Positions 25,456 to 33,356 of a stretch of DNA of 64,000 nt are shown in pieces. A program made the position numbers and the translations under genes. Positions within the stretch are counted from its first letter, which is position 1. Each line of letters begins with the position of its first letter. Under the pieces are notes generated by a model. The model was not told the origin of the DNA. It ran no database searches and worked only from the letters and a program-made list of their open reading frames with translations. Location of the stretch: assembly GCF_003480435.1 (NCBI RefSeq), contig NZ_QUJB01000002.1, positions 59,683 to 123,682 of the forward strand, read 5' to 3'. Source of the stretch: Clostridium sp. AM30-24 (lineage in GTDB: Bacteria > Bacillota > Clostridia > Lachnospirales > Lachnospiraceae).

Positions 25456-25767
25456 ATGTTGGCATATCATTGGGAATTAATGGATGAAATGAGTCCAGAA
25501 ATGCGGAGCGCATACTTAAAATTTACATCTATGGCAAATGAGGGGGAAATCATTCCGAAAAAATACCGGGAATTAATGGTTCTTGGAATGGCATGTGTAC
25601 TCCGCTCGGCACCGGCAGTGAAAACTCACGCGCAGACGGCAGTAGAAAAGTATGGTGCCACAAAAGAGGAGATATTTATGGTACTTGCAACGGCAATGAG
25701 TCTTGGTGGAGTCCCAGCATATCGAGAGGCATGTATTACATTGGAAGAATATTTGAAGACTTTATAA
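25456..25767 (+). CDS. Carboxymuconolactone decarboxylase (CMD) family protein, second copy
   Basis: 103 aa, single CMD domain, similar to the protein at 17630 (KKYRELMVLGMACVLRSAPAVKTHAQ, GATKEEIFMVL, LGGVPAYREA). It also lacks the CxxC redox pair. It lies 16 nt after the permease gene with GGGAGG before the ATG. Two CMD paralogues in two operons under one apparent operator suggest either a heteromeric complex or two successive steps. Confidence 0.85.
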   Translation: MLAYHWELMDEMSPEMRSAYLKFTSMANEGEIIPKKYRELMVLGMACVLRSAPAVKTHAQTAVEKYGATKEEIFMVLATAMSLGGVPAYREACITLEEYLKTL

Positions 25768-25779
25768 AAAGGAAGGACT

Positions 25780-26532
25780 ATGAAAAATCTTTTAGAACTC
25801 AGTAAAAAAAATATTCCGAGTTATGGTATTTATATTACAATGCAGGACCCACAGCTCATAGAGATGGCGAAATGTGCAGGATATGACTTTGGCAGACTTG
25901 ACGCGGAGCATGTGAACTTTTCGCCTCAGACGTTGGCGGAAATGTTTCGTATGGCAAGACTTCTGGATTTTCCGCTTCAGATCCGTGTAGGATCGAGAGA
26001 AAATATTAATCCGATTCTGGCGTTGGAACCGTCGGCAGTTATGTTTCCAGATGTACAGACAAAAAGTGATGCAGAAAGAATCGTAGAGCAGACAAAGTTT
26101 TATCCGTTGGGAAGCCGTGGAATGTATGCATTTACAGATGGAATACGTTTTGGCGGTTATTCCAGAGAAAACTATATTGCAAACGCTAATGACTGGATGC
26201 ATACGATCGTCCAGATCGAGAGTCGACAAGGACTTGACAACCTTGAAAGGATTCTGGAGATTCCTGGAGTGGATATGGTTTCTTCTGGAAAAGCAGATCT
26301 CTCTCAGGCATTGGGAATTCCGGGAGACACAAAGAATCCGCGGGTAAAAGAAGCGGAGGAATATATTGTCCGAACAGCAATTAGCTATGGAAAAGCTCCA
26401 ACACTATATGTAGAATCAAAGGAACGAATTGAGGAACTGCATAATATGGGAGTAAATCTTTTTATTGTCGGTTTTGACTGTTCGTTATTGATGAATGCGT
26501 TTAAAGAACGAAGAAAAATCTATATTTTATAA
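25780..26532 (+). CDS. HpcH/HpaI family class II aldolase
   Basis: 250 aa. The metal- and substrate-binding residues of HpaI are recognisable: His in LDAEHVNF, Arg in IRVGSRENI, PLGSRGM, the metal Glu in VQIESRQGLDN and the metal Asp in GKADLSQALG. HpaI cleaves 4-hydroxy-2-oxoheptanedioate into pyruvate and succinate semialdehyde; relatives use 2-keto-3-deoxy acids or citramalyl groups. Last gene of the TAXI-TRAP operon. If it forms succinate semialdehyde, the 4HbD-like enzyme at 19060 would take the product. Confidence 0.88.
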   Translation: MKNLLELSKKNIPSYGIYITMQDPQLIEMAKCAGYDFGRLDAEHVNFSPQTLAEMFRMARLLDFPLQIRVGSRENINPILALEPSAVMFPDVQTKSDAERIVEQTKFYPLGSRGMYAFTDGIRFGGYSRENYIANANDWMHTIVQIESRQGLDNLERILEIPGVDMVSSGKADLSQALGIPGDTKNPRVKEAEEYIVRTAISYGKAPTLYVESKERIEELHNMGVNLFIVGFDCSLLMNAFKERRKIYIL

Positions 26533-26539
26533 GAAACGG

Positions 26540-26585
26540 CACAGCCACAGTATTCTATCTAAGAATTATGTGGCTGTGTTTTTTG
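26540..26585 (+). terminator. Rho-independent terminator
   Basis: 10-bp stem CACAGCCACA/TGTGGCTGTG (26540-26549 with 26569-26578) followed by six T. It ends the TAXI-TRAP/aldolase operon. Confidence 0.85.
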
Positions 26586-26698
26586 AGGAAAGAGCCATTT
26601 TTTTAATAGAAATTTAGGATTTTTCTCTGTCAGGATGTGGTATGATATTGGCACAGAAAGGCTGATGTGCGTGACCAATGTGTGCGTCAGCAGTCTGA

Positions 26699-26727
26699 TT
26701 GATAAGATATAAGAAATATGCTATAAT
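26699..26727 (+). promoter_or_regulatory. Sigma-A-type promoter
   Basis: TTGATA, 17-bp spacer, TATAAT. It lies 30 nt upstream of the lipoprotein ATG, leaving a short leader containing GAGAGGAG. Confidence 0.8.
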
Positions 26728-26756
26728 GAAATGCGGCTTACAGAGAGGAGACAGAT

Positions 26757-27395
26757 ATGAGAAAGACGTATTTGTACATGACAGCAGTAGCAATGAGCGC
26801 AGCTTTGGCGGCCGGATGCCAGAAGGCAGAACCGGCGGAGACAACTGCGGCAGCAGAGACAGTGGCTGAGTCAACCGAAACAGGGATGGCGGAGAGTGAG
26901 TCTTCTGAAACCAGTGGAACAGCGGCGCAGGACGATGAGAGGCTTGCGGATTATCACCTGCTTCAGGGAATCGTGACGGGGACGAATGACGAAAAAGGAA
27001 CGTTTACGCTCAAAGCAGATGATGGTGGAGAATATGTGATCACGACCGGAAATATCGGTGACGTGGAGACCGAGATCGCGGATGACAGTCTTGTTGTGAT
27101 CGGATATATCGGTGTCGAGATCCATGACAATATGGATCTGGAGAAAATCAATATGGTGATCGCGGCACCGGGAGATGATGACTGGACGATCGCATACGCA
27201 GAGGGAACGACGACGGCCAATGCGATGAGCACGTTTATGATGGTGACAGCAGATGGAACTGAGATGGGGTTCATGAAGGATGGCTGTCCGATGGATGAGG
27301 ATGCTCTGGGCGGAGACAGCGGAGCGAAGATTGGCGTTGTATATATGGATTCCGAGGATGTAAGTTTTCCGCTGGAGATCAAGAAATTGCAGTAA
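26757..27395 (+). CDS. Putative lipoprotein of unknown function
   Basis: 212 aa. A signal peptide ends in LAAGC with the lipidated Cys at residue 21, followed by a Glu/Thr/Ala-rich linker (about 22-62). The C-terminal part (about 65-210) is acidic, beta-rich and repeats phrases such as GTFTLKADDGGEYVI. I do not recognise a family. It has its own strong promoter and stands alone, so it is probably a monocistronic surface protein. Confidence 0.8.
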   Translation: MRKTYLYMTAVAMSAALAAGCQKAEPAETTAAAETVAESTETGMAESESSETSGTAAQDDERLADYHLLQGIVTGTNDEKGTFTLKADDGGEYVITTGNIGDVETEIADDSLVVIGYIGVEIHDNMDLEKINMVIAAPGDDDWTIAYAEGTTTANAMSTFMMVTADGTEMGFMKDGCPMDEDALGGDSGAKIGVVYMDSEDVSFPLEIKKLQ

Positions 27396-27518
27396 AAAAT
27401 ATAAATATGGGATTTTTTCCGGAAAATAGCTGGCTATAACGGTCTTCAGTTTAGCTGTCCGGGAATAGCAAAGTTTTTGAGAATTATAATATATCAAGAA
27501 AGAAAATGGGGTTTAAAA

Positions 27519-28013
27519 ATGGCAGATTTATTTCACCGTGTAAGTATTCGTAAATTTAAAGATGAGGCTGTATCAAATGAAGATATCGGCTATATTCTGG
27601 AGGCAGCGATGGCAGCGCCGTCCGCGAAGAATCAGCAGCCGTGGGAGTTTTATGTAGTAGAAAATCGTGAAGTCTTAAAACAGCTCGGAGAGTCCAGCCC
27701 GTTCTCCGCCCCGGCAGGAAAAGCACCGGTGGCGATCGTGACTGCATACCGTGAGGAATGCGATCTGCCGGAATTTGCACAGATCGATATGAGCATCATG
27801 ATGGAAAACCTGTGGCTTGCAGCGGATGAGATTGGACTTGGCGGCGTATGGCTCGGCGTAGCTCCGAGAGAGGAACGGATGAAGGATGTAGAGAAGATCG
27901 TCGGAATCCCGGCGGGACAGCATGCCTTCGGCATCTTTGCTCTCGGTTACCCGGATGAGGAGCGGACCCAGCAGGATCGGTTCGATCAGAGCAGGATCCA
28001 TTATGTGAAATAG
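27519..28013 (+). CDS. Nitroreductase family protein
   Basis: 164 aa FMN-dependent nitroreductase-like fold. SIRKFKDEAV (phosphate-binding Arg), AAPSAKNQQPWEFYVV and GLGGVWLGVAP are typical. It is short for the family, as in many clostridial members. The start at 27519 is preceded only by a weak GGGG; an upstream TTG would add 14 residues. Substrate unknown. It is followed by the remains of a TetR-type gene, which may once have regulated it. Confidence 0.88.
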   Translation: MADLFHRVSIRKFKDEAVSNEDIGYILEAAMAAPSAKNQQPWEFYVVENREVLKQLGESSPFSAPAGKAPVAIVTAYREECDLPEFAQIDMSIMMENLWLAADEIGLGGVWLGVAPREERMKDVEKIVGIPAGQHAFGIFALGYPDEERTQQDRFDQSRIHYVK

Positions 28014-28092
28014 GACGGTCTTTTTTCTGACAGATTCTATCGATGGAGTCGGTCCGGAATGAATTTTTCGCATTACTGGGGGAGGAAAAGCG

Positions 28093-28415
28093 ATGAAGGA
28101 TCGGACAAAGGTAGATATTTCGACGGCATTGACGACGTTATTGGCAAAGAAGGCGATCGACGATATTACCGTGCGGGAGATCGTAGAGCTCTGCGAGATC
28201 CGGAGACAGACCTTCTGCACAGCAATCCGGGAATCGCGAATATGTCGGTTGAGAAGCAGAACTTTATCTTCAGGGCGTATTCCAGAGTATTTGTCGGTCT
28301 GTTTCTGGACTGGGTCAGCAATGGGATGAAGGCAAAGGATCTGGACTGCTTTTCGGATGCCTGAATTCTGGTAGAAGGCGGAATTGAGGGAGCCTTGAAA
28401 AAATTAAAAAATTGA
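28093..28415 (+). pseudogene. Degenerate TetR-family regulator
   Basis: The first frame from ATG 28093 encodes an intact TetR helix-turn-helix start (VDISTALTTLLAKKAIDDITVREIVELCEIRRQTF). It then loses similarity at about 28215, where YYHF would be expected. The C-terminal part (IFRAYSRVFVGLFLDWVSNGMK) is in another frame. An in-frame TGA at 28362 separates it from the final VEGGIEGALKKLKN, which ends at 28415. The total is far shorter than a normal 180-200 aa TetR protein, so an internal deletion, a frameshift and a nonsense codon are inferred. Confidence 0.75.
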
Positions 28416-28442
28416 TCCTGAAACAAAACAGGATCGGACGCG

Positions 28443-28489
28443 AAGGGCGTGTGAAAAATAAAGCTTCATTTTTCACACGCCCTTTTTTT
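28443..28489 (+). terminator. Strong Rho-independent terminator
   Basis: 17-bp stem AAGGGCGTGTGAAAAAT with its complement (28443-28459 with 28467-28483), followed by seven T. It lies between the TetR remnant and the convergent dipeptidase. Confidence 0.88.
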
Positions 28490-28570
28490 GTAACAGGAAG
28501 TTTCGAAGAATTCCCCGCTACACAAAAGGCATTAACGTGCCGATGGTGCGCATTTGCGGGCAGACGGATG
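28489..28570 (+). repeat. Dispersed palindromic repeat, copy C
   Basis: TGTAACAGGAAGTTTCGAAGAATTCC, then CACAAAAGGCATTAACGTGCCGATGGTGCGCATTTGCG, matching the other copies in order and spacing. It starts directly at the terminator T run. Confidence 0.8.
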
Positions 28571-28574
28571 CAAA

Positions 28575-29519
28575 TTACAGATTTTTTCTGAAAAATTCTT
28601 CTGCGTTCCGGAACATGATGCCCTCCGCCAGCTCCTTTGACATTCCCTTTTCCAGGAAATATTCGTAGAGTGCTGCGGATTTTGCCGGGCTATTCAGATA
28701 TGTAGGGAGGTGTGCGCCGTCAAAGTCAGAGCCGAGAGCAAGATTTTCGTATGCGCCGAGCTCAAAAAAGTGTTCGATATGACGGTAAAAGTTTTCCGGG
28801 TCGTCGTAATTCTCGTCATTGGTGATAAAGCCTGTATAATAGTTCAAACCAATGAGGCAGTTCCGGCGGACCATCTCGCGGATCATATCATCCGTCAGGT
28901 TCCGCTTGTGGGAACAGATGGCGCGCGCGTTGGAGTGGGTCGCAACGAACGGGCGGCGGGCGGTCTCAAAGAGGTCGGTGTAGCCGGTGTCGTTTAAATG
29001 GGAGACATCAACGAGGATCCCGCGGTCTTCCATTTCACGGACTGCCTGCCGTCCGAAATCTGTCATTCCGTGAGTGGTGGTGTGTCCGGAACCGAGCTCA
29101 TTTTCGCCGTTCCAGGTGAGCGTCATGCAGCGGACTCCGTCATCTGCCAGTTTTTTTACGCGGGTGATATCACCGGCGAGAGCTGCTCCGCCCTCGATGG
29201 TCAGAAAAGCGGCCGTCTTTCCTGCCTCCCATGCAGCATGCATATCGGAAACGGAACGGCAGGGGGAGATGCGGTCATGAAATTTTTCCATCTGGCGGTT
29301 AAAATTGTCACGGTTTGTTTCGTAGTAATCGATGGCGGCCTGTCCACGGTGCTGATCCGGGATGAAGATGGCATAAAACTGTGCCCAGTGAACATCGGAC
29401 GGAAGTGAGGACAGGGAGAGCACACGGTTCGGATCATCAAGCGTGTCCGGGGTCAGCCCCTTATGGATACAGTCTGTGAGTGTGTCGCAGTGCAGATCGA
29501 TCAGAGCATAGGGATTCAT
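28575..29519 (-). CDS. Membrane dipeptidase (peptidase family M19)
   Basis: 314 aa. Binuclear zinc ligands of renal-dipeptidase-type enzymes are visible: HxD in IDLHCDTL, Glu in LTIEGGAAL, His in DVSHLND and THSNARAICSHKRN, and Asp in GSDFDGAH. It hydrolyses dipeptides, including D-residue-containing ones in some members. The start MNPYALIDLHCD has AGGAGG upstream. It is the second gene after the bile-salt-hydrolase-like gene (62 nt apart). Bacterial forms are often soluble despite the name, and no signal peptide is seen. Confidence 0.92.
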   Translation of the reverse strand: MNPYALIDLHCDTLTDCIHKGLTPDTLDDPNRVLSLSSLPSDVHWAQFYAIFIPDQHRGQAAIDYYETNRDNFNRQMEKFHDRISPCRSVSDMHAAWEAGKTAAFLTIEGGAALAGDITRVKKLADDGVRCMTLTWNGENELGSGHTTTHGMTDFGRQAVREMEDRGILVDVSHLNDTGYTDLFETARRPFVATHSNARAICSHKRNLTDDMIREMVRRNCLIGLNYYTGFITNDENYDDPENFYRHIEHFFELGAYENLALGSDFDGAHLPTYLNSPAKSAALYEYFLEKGMSKELAEGIMFRNAEEFFRKNL

Positions 29520-29581
29520 GGGAAATTCCTCCTGAAAATATATTTTGAATTTATTGTAACGGAACCGTTCAGACGTTTCCG

Positions 29582-30556
29582 TCAATTCTGTCTTCGGATC
29601 TCGCCTTTTAAGATCATCGGGTAGCGGATCAGGGCATCGGAATCAAGCGCTTCTTTTTTCATATCCACCGCGGTGACCTGGTGGTTTTCGTAGGTCGTAT
29701 AGTAGTAGGTTCCGGTCTCGGCACTGCAGCAGGAGGTGTAGATCGTGATCTCATATTTTCCTTCTGCAACCTCACAGCAGCCGCGCTGCTGGTCCACAGA
29801 GCCTAAGATATGGAAGAACTGGCTGACGCTTTCTTCTTCGCTGTCACCGGAGATCGAGTTTGCGCGGGTGAATGCCACGCGGGCAAAGCGGGACTGGGAA
29901 GAGAGATCCCCCGGAAGACCGAGAGCACCCATGCCGCGGCTGTAGGTGGCAAGCGGAAGCTCCGGAGAAAAACGATTTTCCGGCTGGCGCGGGGAAAGCC
30001 CGAGATAGTTATTTAAATGGAACATCTGCAGATCGAAGGGCGGATTGTTTGTGAGAACACCGGCAGGATCATCATGGACATGGAGTCCATCGGTCATGGA
30101 TTCCACGACGATCGCCTCGTTTTTATCCGCAATGATCCAGTGGAGGCTTGCGGCAGGCATCTGCGGACTAAAAGGTGTTCCGACAAGATTCATGCGGGCA
30201 AGCGCTTCGCGGACCTCCGGAATAGTTGTGCACCGGCTTAAGATCCAGGGGATAAATTCAAACTGGGCAACATTCTGCGTTCCGTCCACCGGCTCTGCAT
30301 AGGCGGCGTTTCCGACAAAGTTAAGTCCTGCCATGCCGAGTCCCTTTTCGTTCATGGCATCATAATACAGAGGATAATTGTCTGCAACGTGCGCCATGCC
30401 GATGATGGCATAGTGGGATGTAAGTGTACCCATATGGCGGAACGGGATCGGGTAATTGCGGGGAGTGATCGTGATCTCCTCGCCGTAGGAAAACTCGTAG
30501 TCTAAGGTCCTTCCAAAATAAAAGCCTTTTGTCTTGTAAGTTGCTGCTGTACACAT
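29582..30556 (-). CDS. Choloylglycine hydrolase family, bile-salt-hydrolase-like
   Basis: 324 aa Ntn-hydrolase. The nucleophile Cys2 directly follows Met1, and R16, D19, N79, N170 and R223 occupy the known active-site positions (FGRTLD, GLNF, GVLTNNP, SQSRF). The C-terminus YYYTTYENHQ is also typical. As remembered it aligns along its full length with Clostridium perfringens bile salt hydrolase, so deconjugation of glyco- or tauro-bile acids is likely. Penicillin V acylase or other N-acyl amide activity cannot be excluded. First gene of an operon with a dipeptidase, behind a structured leader. Confidence 0.9.
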   Translation of the reverse strand: MCTAATYKTKGFYFGRTLDYEFSYGEEITITPRNYPIPFRHMGTLTSHYAIIGMAHVADNYPLYYDAMNEKGLGMAGLNFVGNAAYAEPVDGTQNVAQFEFIPWILSRCTTIPEVREALARMNLVGTPFSPQMPAASLHWIIADKNEAIVVESMTDGLHVHDDPAGVLTNNPPFDLQMFHLNNYLGLSPRQPENRFSPELPLATYSRGMGALGLPGDLSSQSRFARVAFTRANSISGDSEEESVSQFFHILGSVDQQRGCCEVAEGKYEITIYTSCCSAETGTYYYTTYENHQVTAVDMKKEALDSDALIRYPMILKGEIRRQN

Positions 30557-30596
30557 AAGACAGGAACCTCCTTAAAAATAGTAAATTCGCAGCGCG

Positions 30597-30687
30597 TTTA
30601 TCTCAGTCGGAGACCTGACTCCCATCGAGACAAATTTGCTGTTACTCACCACATGAAAGAGGCGGGAATCTTCTCGCCTGAGATAAA
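30597..30687. other. Structured intergenic element, possible cis-regulatory RNA
   Basis: Perfect 10-bp terminal pairing TTTATCTCAG/CTGAGATAAA encloses 71 nt with two inner hairpins (GGAG/CTCC near 30609-30622 and GGCG/CGCC near 30661-30678). Read on the minus strand it lies 40-130 nt before the bile-salt-hydrolase-like gene. Read on the plus strand it lies upstream of the ABC transporter promoter. I do not recognise a known riboswitch consensus. The rest of 30557-30901 holds the promoter below. Confidence 0.5.
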
Positions 30688-30757
30688 TACGGATATAGTT
30701 TCTTCTGCATAAAAAAGATTATACCGCATTTTTTTGAAAAATTCATTAAAAAAGAGC

Positions 30758-30786
30758 TTTACAAAAACACTTTAGTATGGTAACAT
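30758..30786 (+). promoter_or_regulatory. Probable promoter of the amino-acid ABC transporter operon
   Basis: TTTACA, 17-bp spacer, TAACAT, 115 nt before the first ATG. Confidence 0.5.
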
Positions 30787-30901
30787 GATAACACGATGAA
30801 AACAGAGAGGTGAAACCGGACAGAAAAATGCGGCCGGTTTTCGGATATGACAAAAAGCTGGTCCGGGCAGCCGGATCACGGACAGATAAGAGGAGGAAAT
30901 A

Positions 30902-31750
30902 ATGATGAAAAAGAGATTATTAAGCGCAGTTATGGCATCCGCAATGGTACTTTCCCTCGCAGCATGTGGCGGAGCAAAGACAGAGACAACTGCTGAGAAA
31001 AAAGAGGAGACAACAACAGCAGGTACGACAGCTGCGGAGACGGCAGAAGCAGCAGGAGGCACACTGATCGTCGGCTTCGATCAGGATTTCCCGCCAATGG
31101 GATTTGTTGGCGACAACGGCGAATACACAGGCTTTGACCTTGATCTCGCGAAAGAAGTCGCAAGCCGTCTCGGTCTCGAATACAAGGCACAGCCGGTCGC
31201 CTGGGACTCCAAGGATATGGAGCTTGAATCCGGCAACATCGACTGTATCTGGAACGGATTTACGATCACAGGCCGCGAGGATGATTATACCTGGACTACA
31301 CCGTATATGGCAAACAAGCAGGTATTCGTTGTAGCAAATGATTCCGATATCAAGAGTCAGGCTGACCTTGCGGGAAAAGTCGTAGAAGTACAAGCCGATT
31401 CCTCCGCGGAGGCTGCGTTAAAGGAGAATCAGGATCTCGCAAATACATTCGGCCAGCTTTTAACGACACCGGATTATAATACCGCATTTATGGATCTCGA
31501 ACAGGGCGCGGTTGATGCAGTCGCAATGGACGTGATCGTTGCAGGCTACCAGATCAAGCAGAGAAACGCGGACTTTAAGATCCTTGACGATTCCCTCTCC
31601 GAGGAAGAATATGGCGTTGGCTTTAAGAAGGGCAACACAGAGTTAAGAGATAAAGTACAGGGAGCGTTAGAGGAGATGGCTGCCGACGGCACATTAGCGA
31701 AGATCTCTGATGAATGGTTCGGCGAGGACGTTACGACGATCGGAAAGTAA
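30902..31750 (+). CDS. Polar amino-acid ABC transporter substrate-binding lipoprotein (family 3)
   Basis: 282 aa. A signal ends at LAACGG, then a Thr/Glu-rich linker. The family-3 binding domain begins at LIVGFDQDFPPMGFVGDNGEYTGFDLDLAKEV, and IDCIWNGFTIT and YGVGFKKGN are also typical. AGGAGG precedes tandem ATG codons. It binds a polar amino acid outside the cell for the permease and ATPase that follow. The specific amino acid is not determinable here. Confidence 0.93.
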   Translation: MMKKRLLSAVMASAMVLSLAACGGAKTETTAEKKEETTTAGTTAAETAEAAGGTLIVGFDQDFPPMGFVGDNGEYTGFDLDLAKEVASRLGLEYKAQPVAWDSKDMELESGNIDCIWNGFTITGREDDYTWTTPYMANKQVFVVANDSDIKSQADLAGKVVEVQADSSAEAALKENQDLANTFGQLLTTPDYNTAFMDLEQGAVDAVAMDVIVAGYQIKQRNADFKILDDSLSEEEYGVGFKKGNTELRDKVQGALEEMAADGTLAKISDEWFGEDVTTIGK

Positions 31751-31841
31751 GCGCGTGTCGGAGTTGTAGAAATCTTGCGGGATATGGAAATGCTGTTTGA
31801 CAGACATTCCCACATCGGCTAAAATAGTAAAAGAATTTTGA

Positions 31842-31874
31842 TTACGGGAACCGGAAAACAGTTCCCGTAATTTG
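31842..31874 (+). promoter_or_regulatory. Intercistronic stem-loop in the ABC operon
   Basis: Perfect 10-bp stem TTACGGGAAC/GTTCCCGTAA (31842-31851 with 31861-31870) between binding-protein and permease genes. It is likely to raise binding-protein yield by mRNA protection or partial termination. Confidence 0.65.
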
Positions 31875-31910
31875 TGTTATTTATTAAGAAGGAAAGCAGG
31901 TAAAGATCGT

Positions 31911-32570
31911 ATGGGTAAAATGACAATCGGGCAGATGGTCGCACAGCTCGCCAGTGGTATGCTGATCAGTACGCAGATCTTCGTGATCACGCTGCTGTTT
32001 TCTCTTCCACTTGGACTTATTGTGGCGTTCGGACGCTTATCGAAAAATCGCGTGATCAGCATGATCGTAAAATTTTACATCTCTATCATGCGCGGAACTC
32101 CGTTAATGCTGCAGCTGATGGTCGTTTATTTCGGACCATACTATCTGTTTCATATTAAAGTCGGCAGCGGTTACCGCCTGACAGCGACCTTTATCGGCTT
32201 TGTGATCAACTACGCGGCATATTTTGCAGAGATCTACCGCAGCGGCATTCAGTCGATGCCGATCGGCCAGTATGAGGCGGCACAGATCCTTGGCTACACG
32301 AAAGCTCAGACCTTTTTCAAGATCATTCTGCCTCAGGTCATCAAGCGAATTTTGCCGTCGATCACAAACGAGGTGATCACACTTGTAAAGGATACGTCCC
32401 TGTCATTCACCCTGAGTGTCGCGGAGATGTTCACGATCGCGAAAGCCCTGGCAGCATCCCAGACAAACATGATACCGTTTGTTGCAGCCGGAATTTTTTA
32501 CTATGTGTTCAATCTCATCGTGGCTGTCGTTATGGAGTGGATCGAGAAAAAGCTGGATTATTACCGGTAG
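31911..32570 (+). CDS. Polar amino-acid ABC transporter permease
   Basis: 219 aa of the HisM/GlnP type with about five helices. The EAA loop is visible as YEAAQILGYTKAQTFFKIILPQV, followed by ITNEVITLVKDTSL. I chose ATG 31911 (MGKMTIGQM); an ATG nine nt on is an alternative. It pairs with the lipoprotein at 30902 and the ATPase at 32590. Confidence 0.92.
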   Translation: MGKMTIGQMVAQLASGMLISTQIFVITLLFSLPLGLIVAFGRLSKNRVISMIVKFYISIMRGTPLMLQLMVVYFGPYYLFHIKVGSGYRLTATFIGFVINYAAYFAEIYRSGIQSMPIGQYEAAQILGYTKAQTFFKIILPQVIKRILPSITNEVITLVKDTSLSFTLSVAEMFTIAKALAASQTNMIPFVAAGIFYYVFNLIVAVVMEWIEKKLDYYR

Positions 32571-32589
32571 GACTGGAGGTCTGTGGATC

Positions 32590-33354
32590 ATGAATCTGTT
32601 AGAGTTAAATCATGTAGAAAAATCATTTGAGAACCTGTCCGTGCTGAAGGATATTTCCATCAGCATCGGCGAGGGTGAGATCGTATCCATCATCGGACCG
32701 TCCGGATCCGGTAAATCAACGCTGCTCAGGTGCGCGACGATGCTTGAGAAGATGGATGGCGGCGAGATCGTATATCTTGGAAAGAAAGCAGCATGGACGG
32801 ACAAGGACGGACATGTGGCCTATGCGGATAAGAAGGACATGAAGGAGATCCGGAGCCAGTATGGCCTCGTGTTCCAGAATTTTAATCTTTTCCCGCATTA
32901 TTCTGTGCTGAAGAATATCGTTGACGCGCCGATCCATGTGCAGAAGCGAGACAAGGAGACGGTATATCAGGAAGCGAGAGAACTGTTAAAGAAGATGGGA
33001 CTGGCGGACAAGGAAGACTATTATCCCTGCCAGTTATCCGGAGGACAGTGCCAGCGTGTGGCGATCGCGAGAGCTCTGGCGCTGAACCCGAAGATCCTGT
33101 TCTTCGATGAACCCACATCAGCTCTGGACCCAGAGCTGACAGCCGAGGTGTTAAAGGTGATCCGTTCTCTGGCGGATCTGAATATCGCCATGGTGATCGT
33201 TACCCATGAGATGGCGTTTGCAAGGGATATTTCCCACCGCGTGATCTTCATGGAGGGCGGCGTGATCGTCGAGGAGGGAACGCCGGAGAAGGTGTTTGCA
33301 TCCGATAATGAGAGAATGAGGAGCTTTCTGGGACGATATGGGGAGATCCTGTAA
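32590..33354 (+). CDS. Polar amino-acid ABC transporter ATP-binding protein
   Basis: 254 aa of the GlnQ/HisP type. Walker A GPSGSGKST, Q-loop VFQNFNLFPH, signature LSGGQCQRVAIARAL, Walker B ILFFDEPTSALDP and the switch His in IVTHEM are all present. The ATG at 32590 follows GGAGG by 12 nt. A TCC-rich insertion after the Walker A region (DKDGHVAYADKKDMK) is slightly longer than usual. It is cotranscribed with the permease (19-nt gap). Confidence 0.94.
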   Translation: MNLLELNHVEKSFENLSVLKDISISIGEGEIVSIIGPSGSGKSTLLRCATMLEKMDGGEIVYLGKKAAWTDKDGHVAYADKKDMKEIRSQYGLVFQNFNLFPHYSVLKNIVDAPIHVQKRDKETVYQEARELLKKMGLADKEDYYPCQLSGGQCQRVAIARALALNPKILFFDEPTSALDPELTAEVLKVIRSLADLNIAMVIVTHEMAFARDISHRVIFMEGGVIVEEGTPEKVFASDNERMRSFLGRYGEIL

Positions 33355-33356
33355 TT

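Noticed and set aside
28362..28364. In-frame TGA as a selenocysteine codon in the TetR remnant
   Set aside because: No downstream selenocysteine hairpin is evident, and the gene is also frameshifted and truncated; decay is simpler.
30557..30901. T-box, lysine, SAM or glycine riboswitch
   Set aside because: None of the conserved sequence signatures of these classes is present on either strand; only the generic structure is reported.
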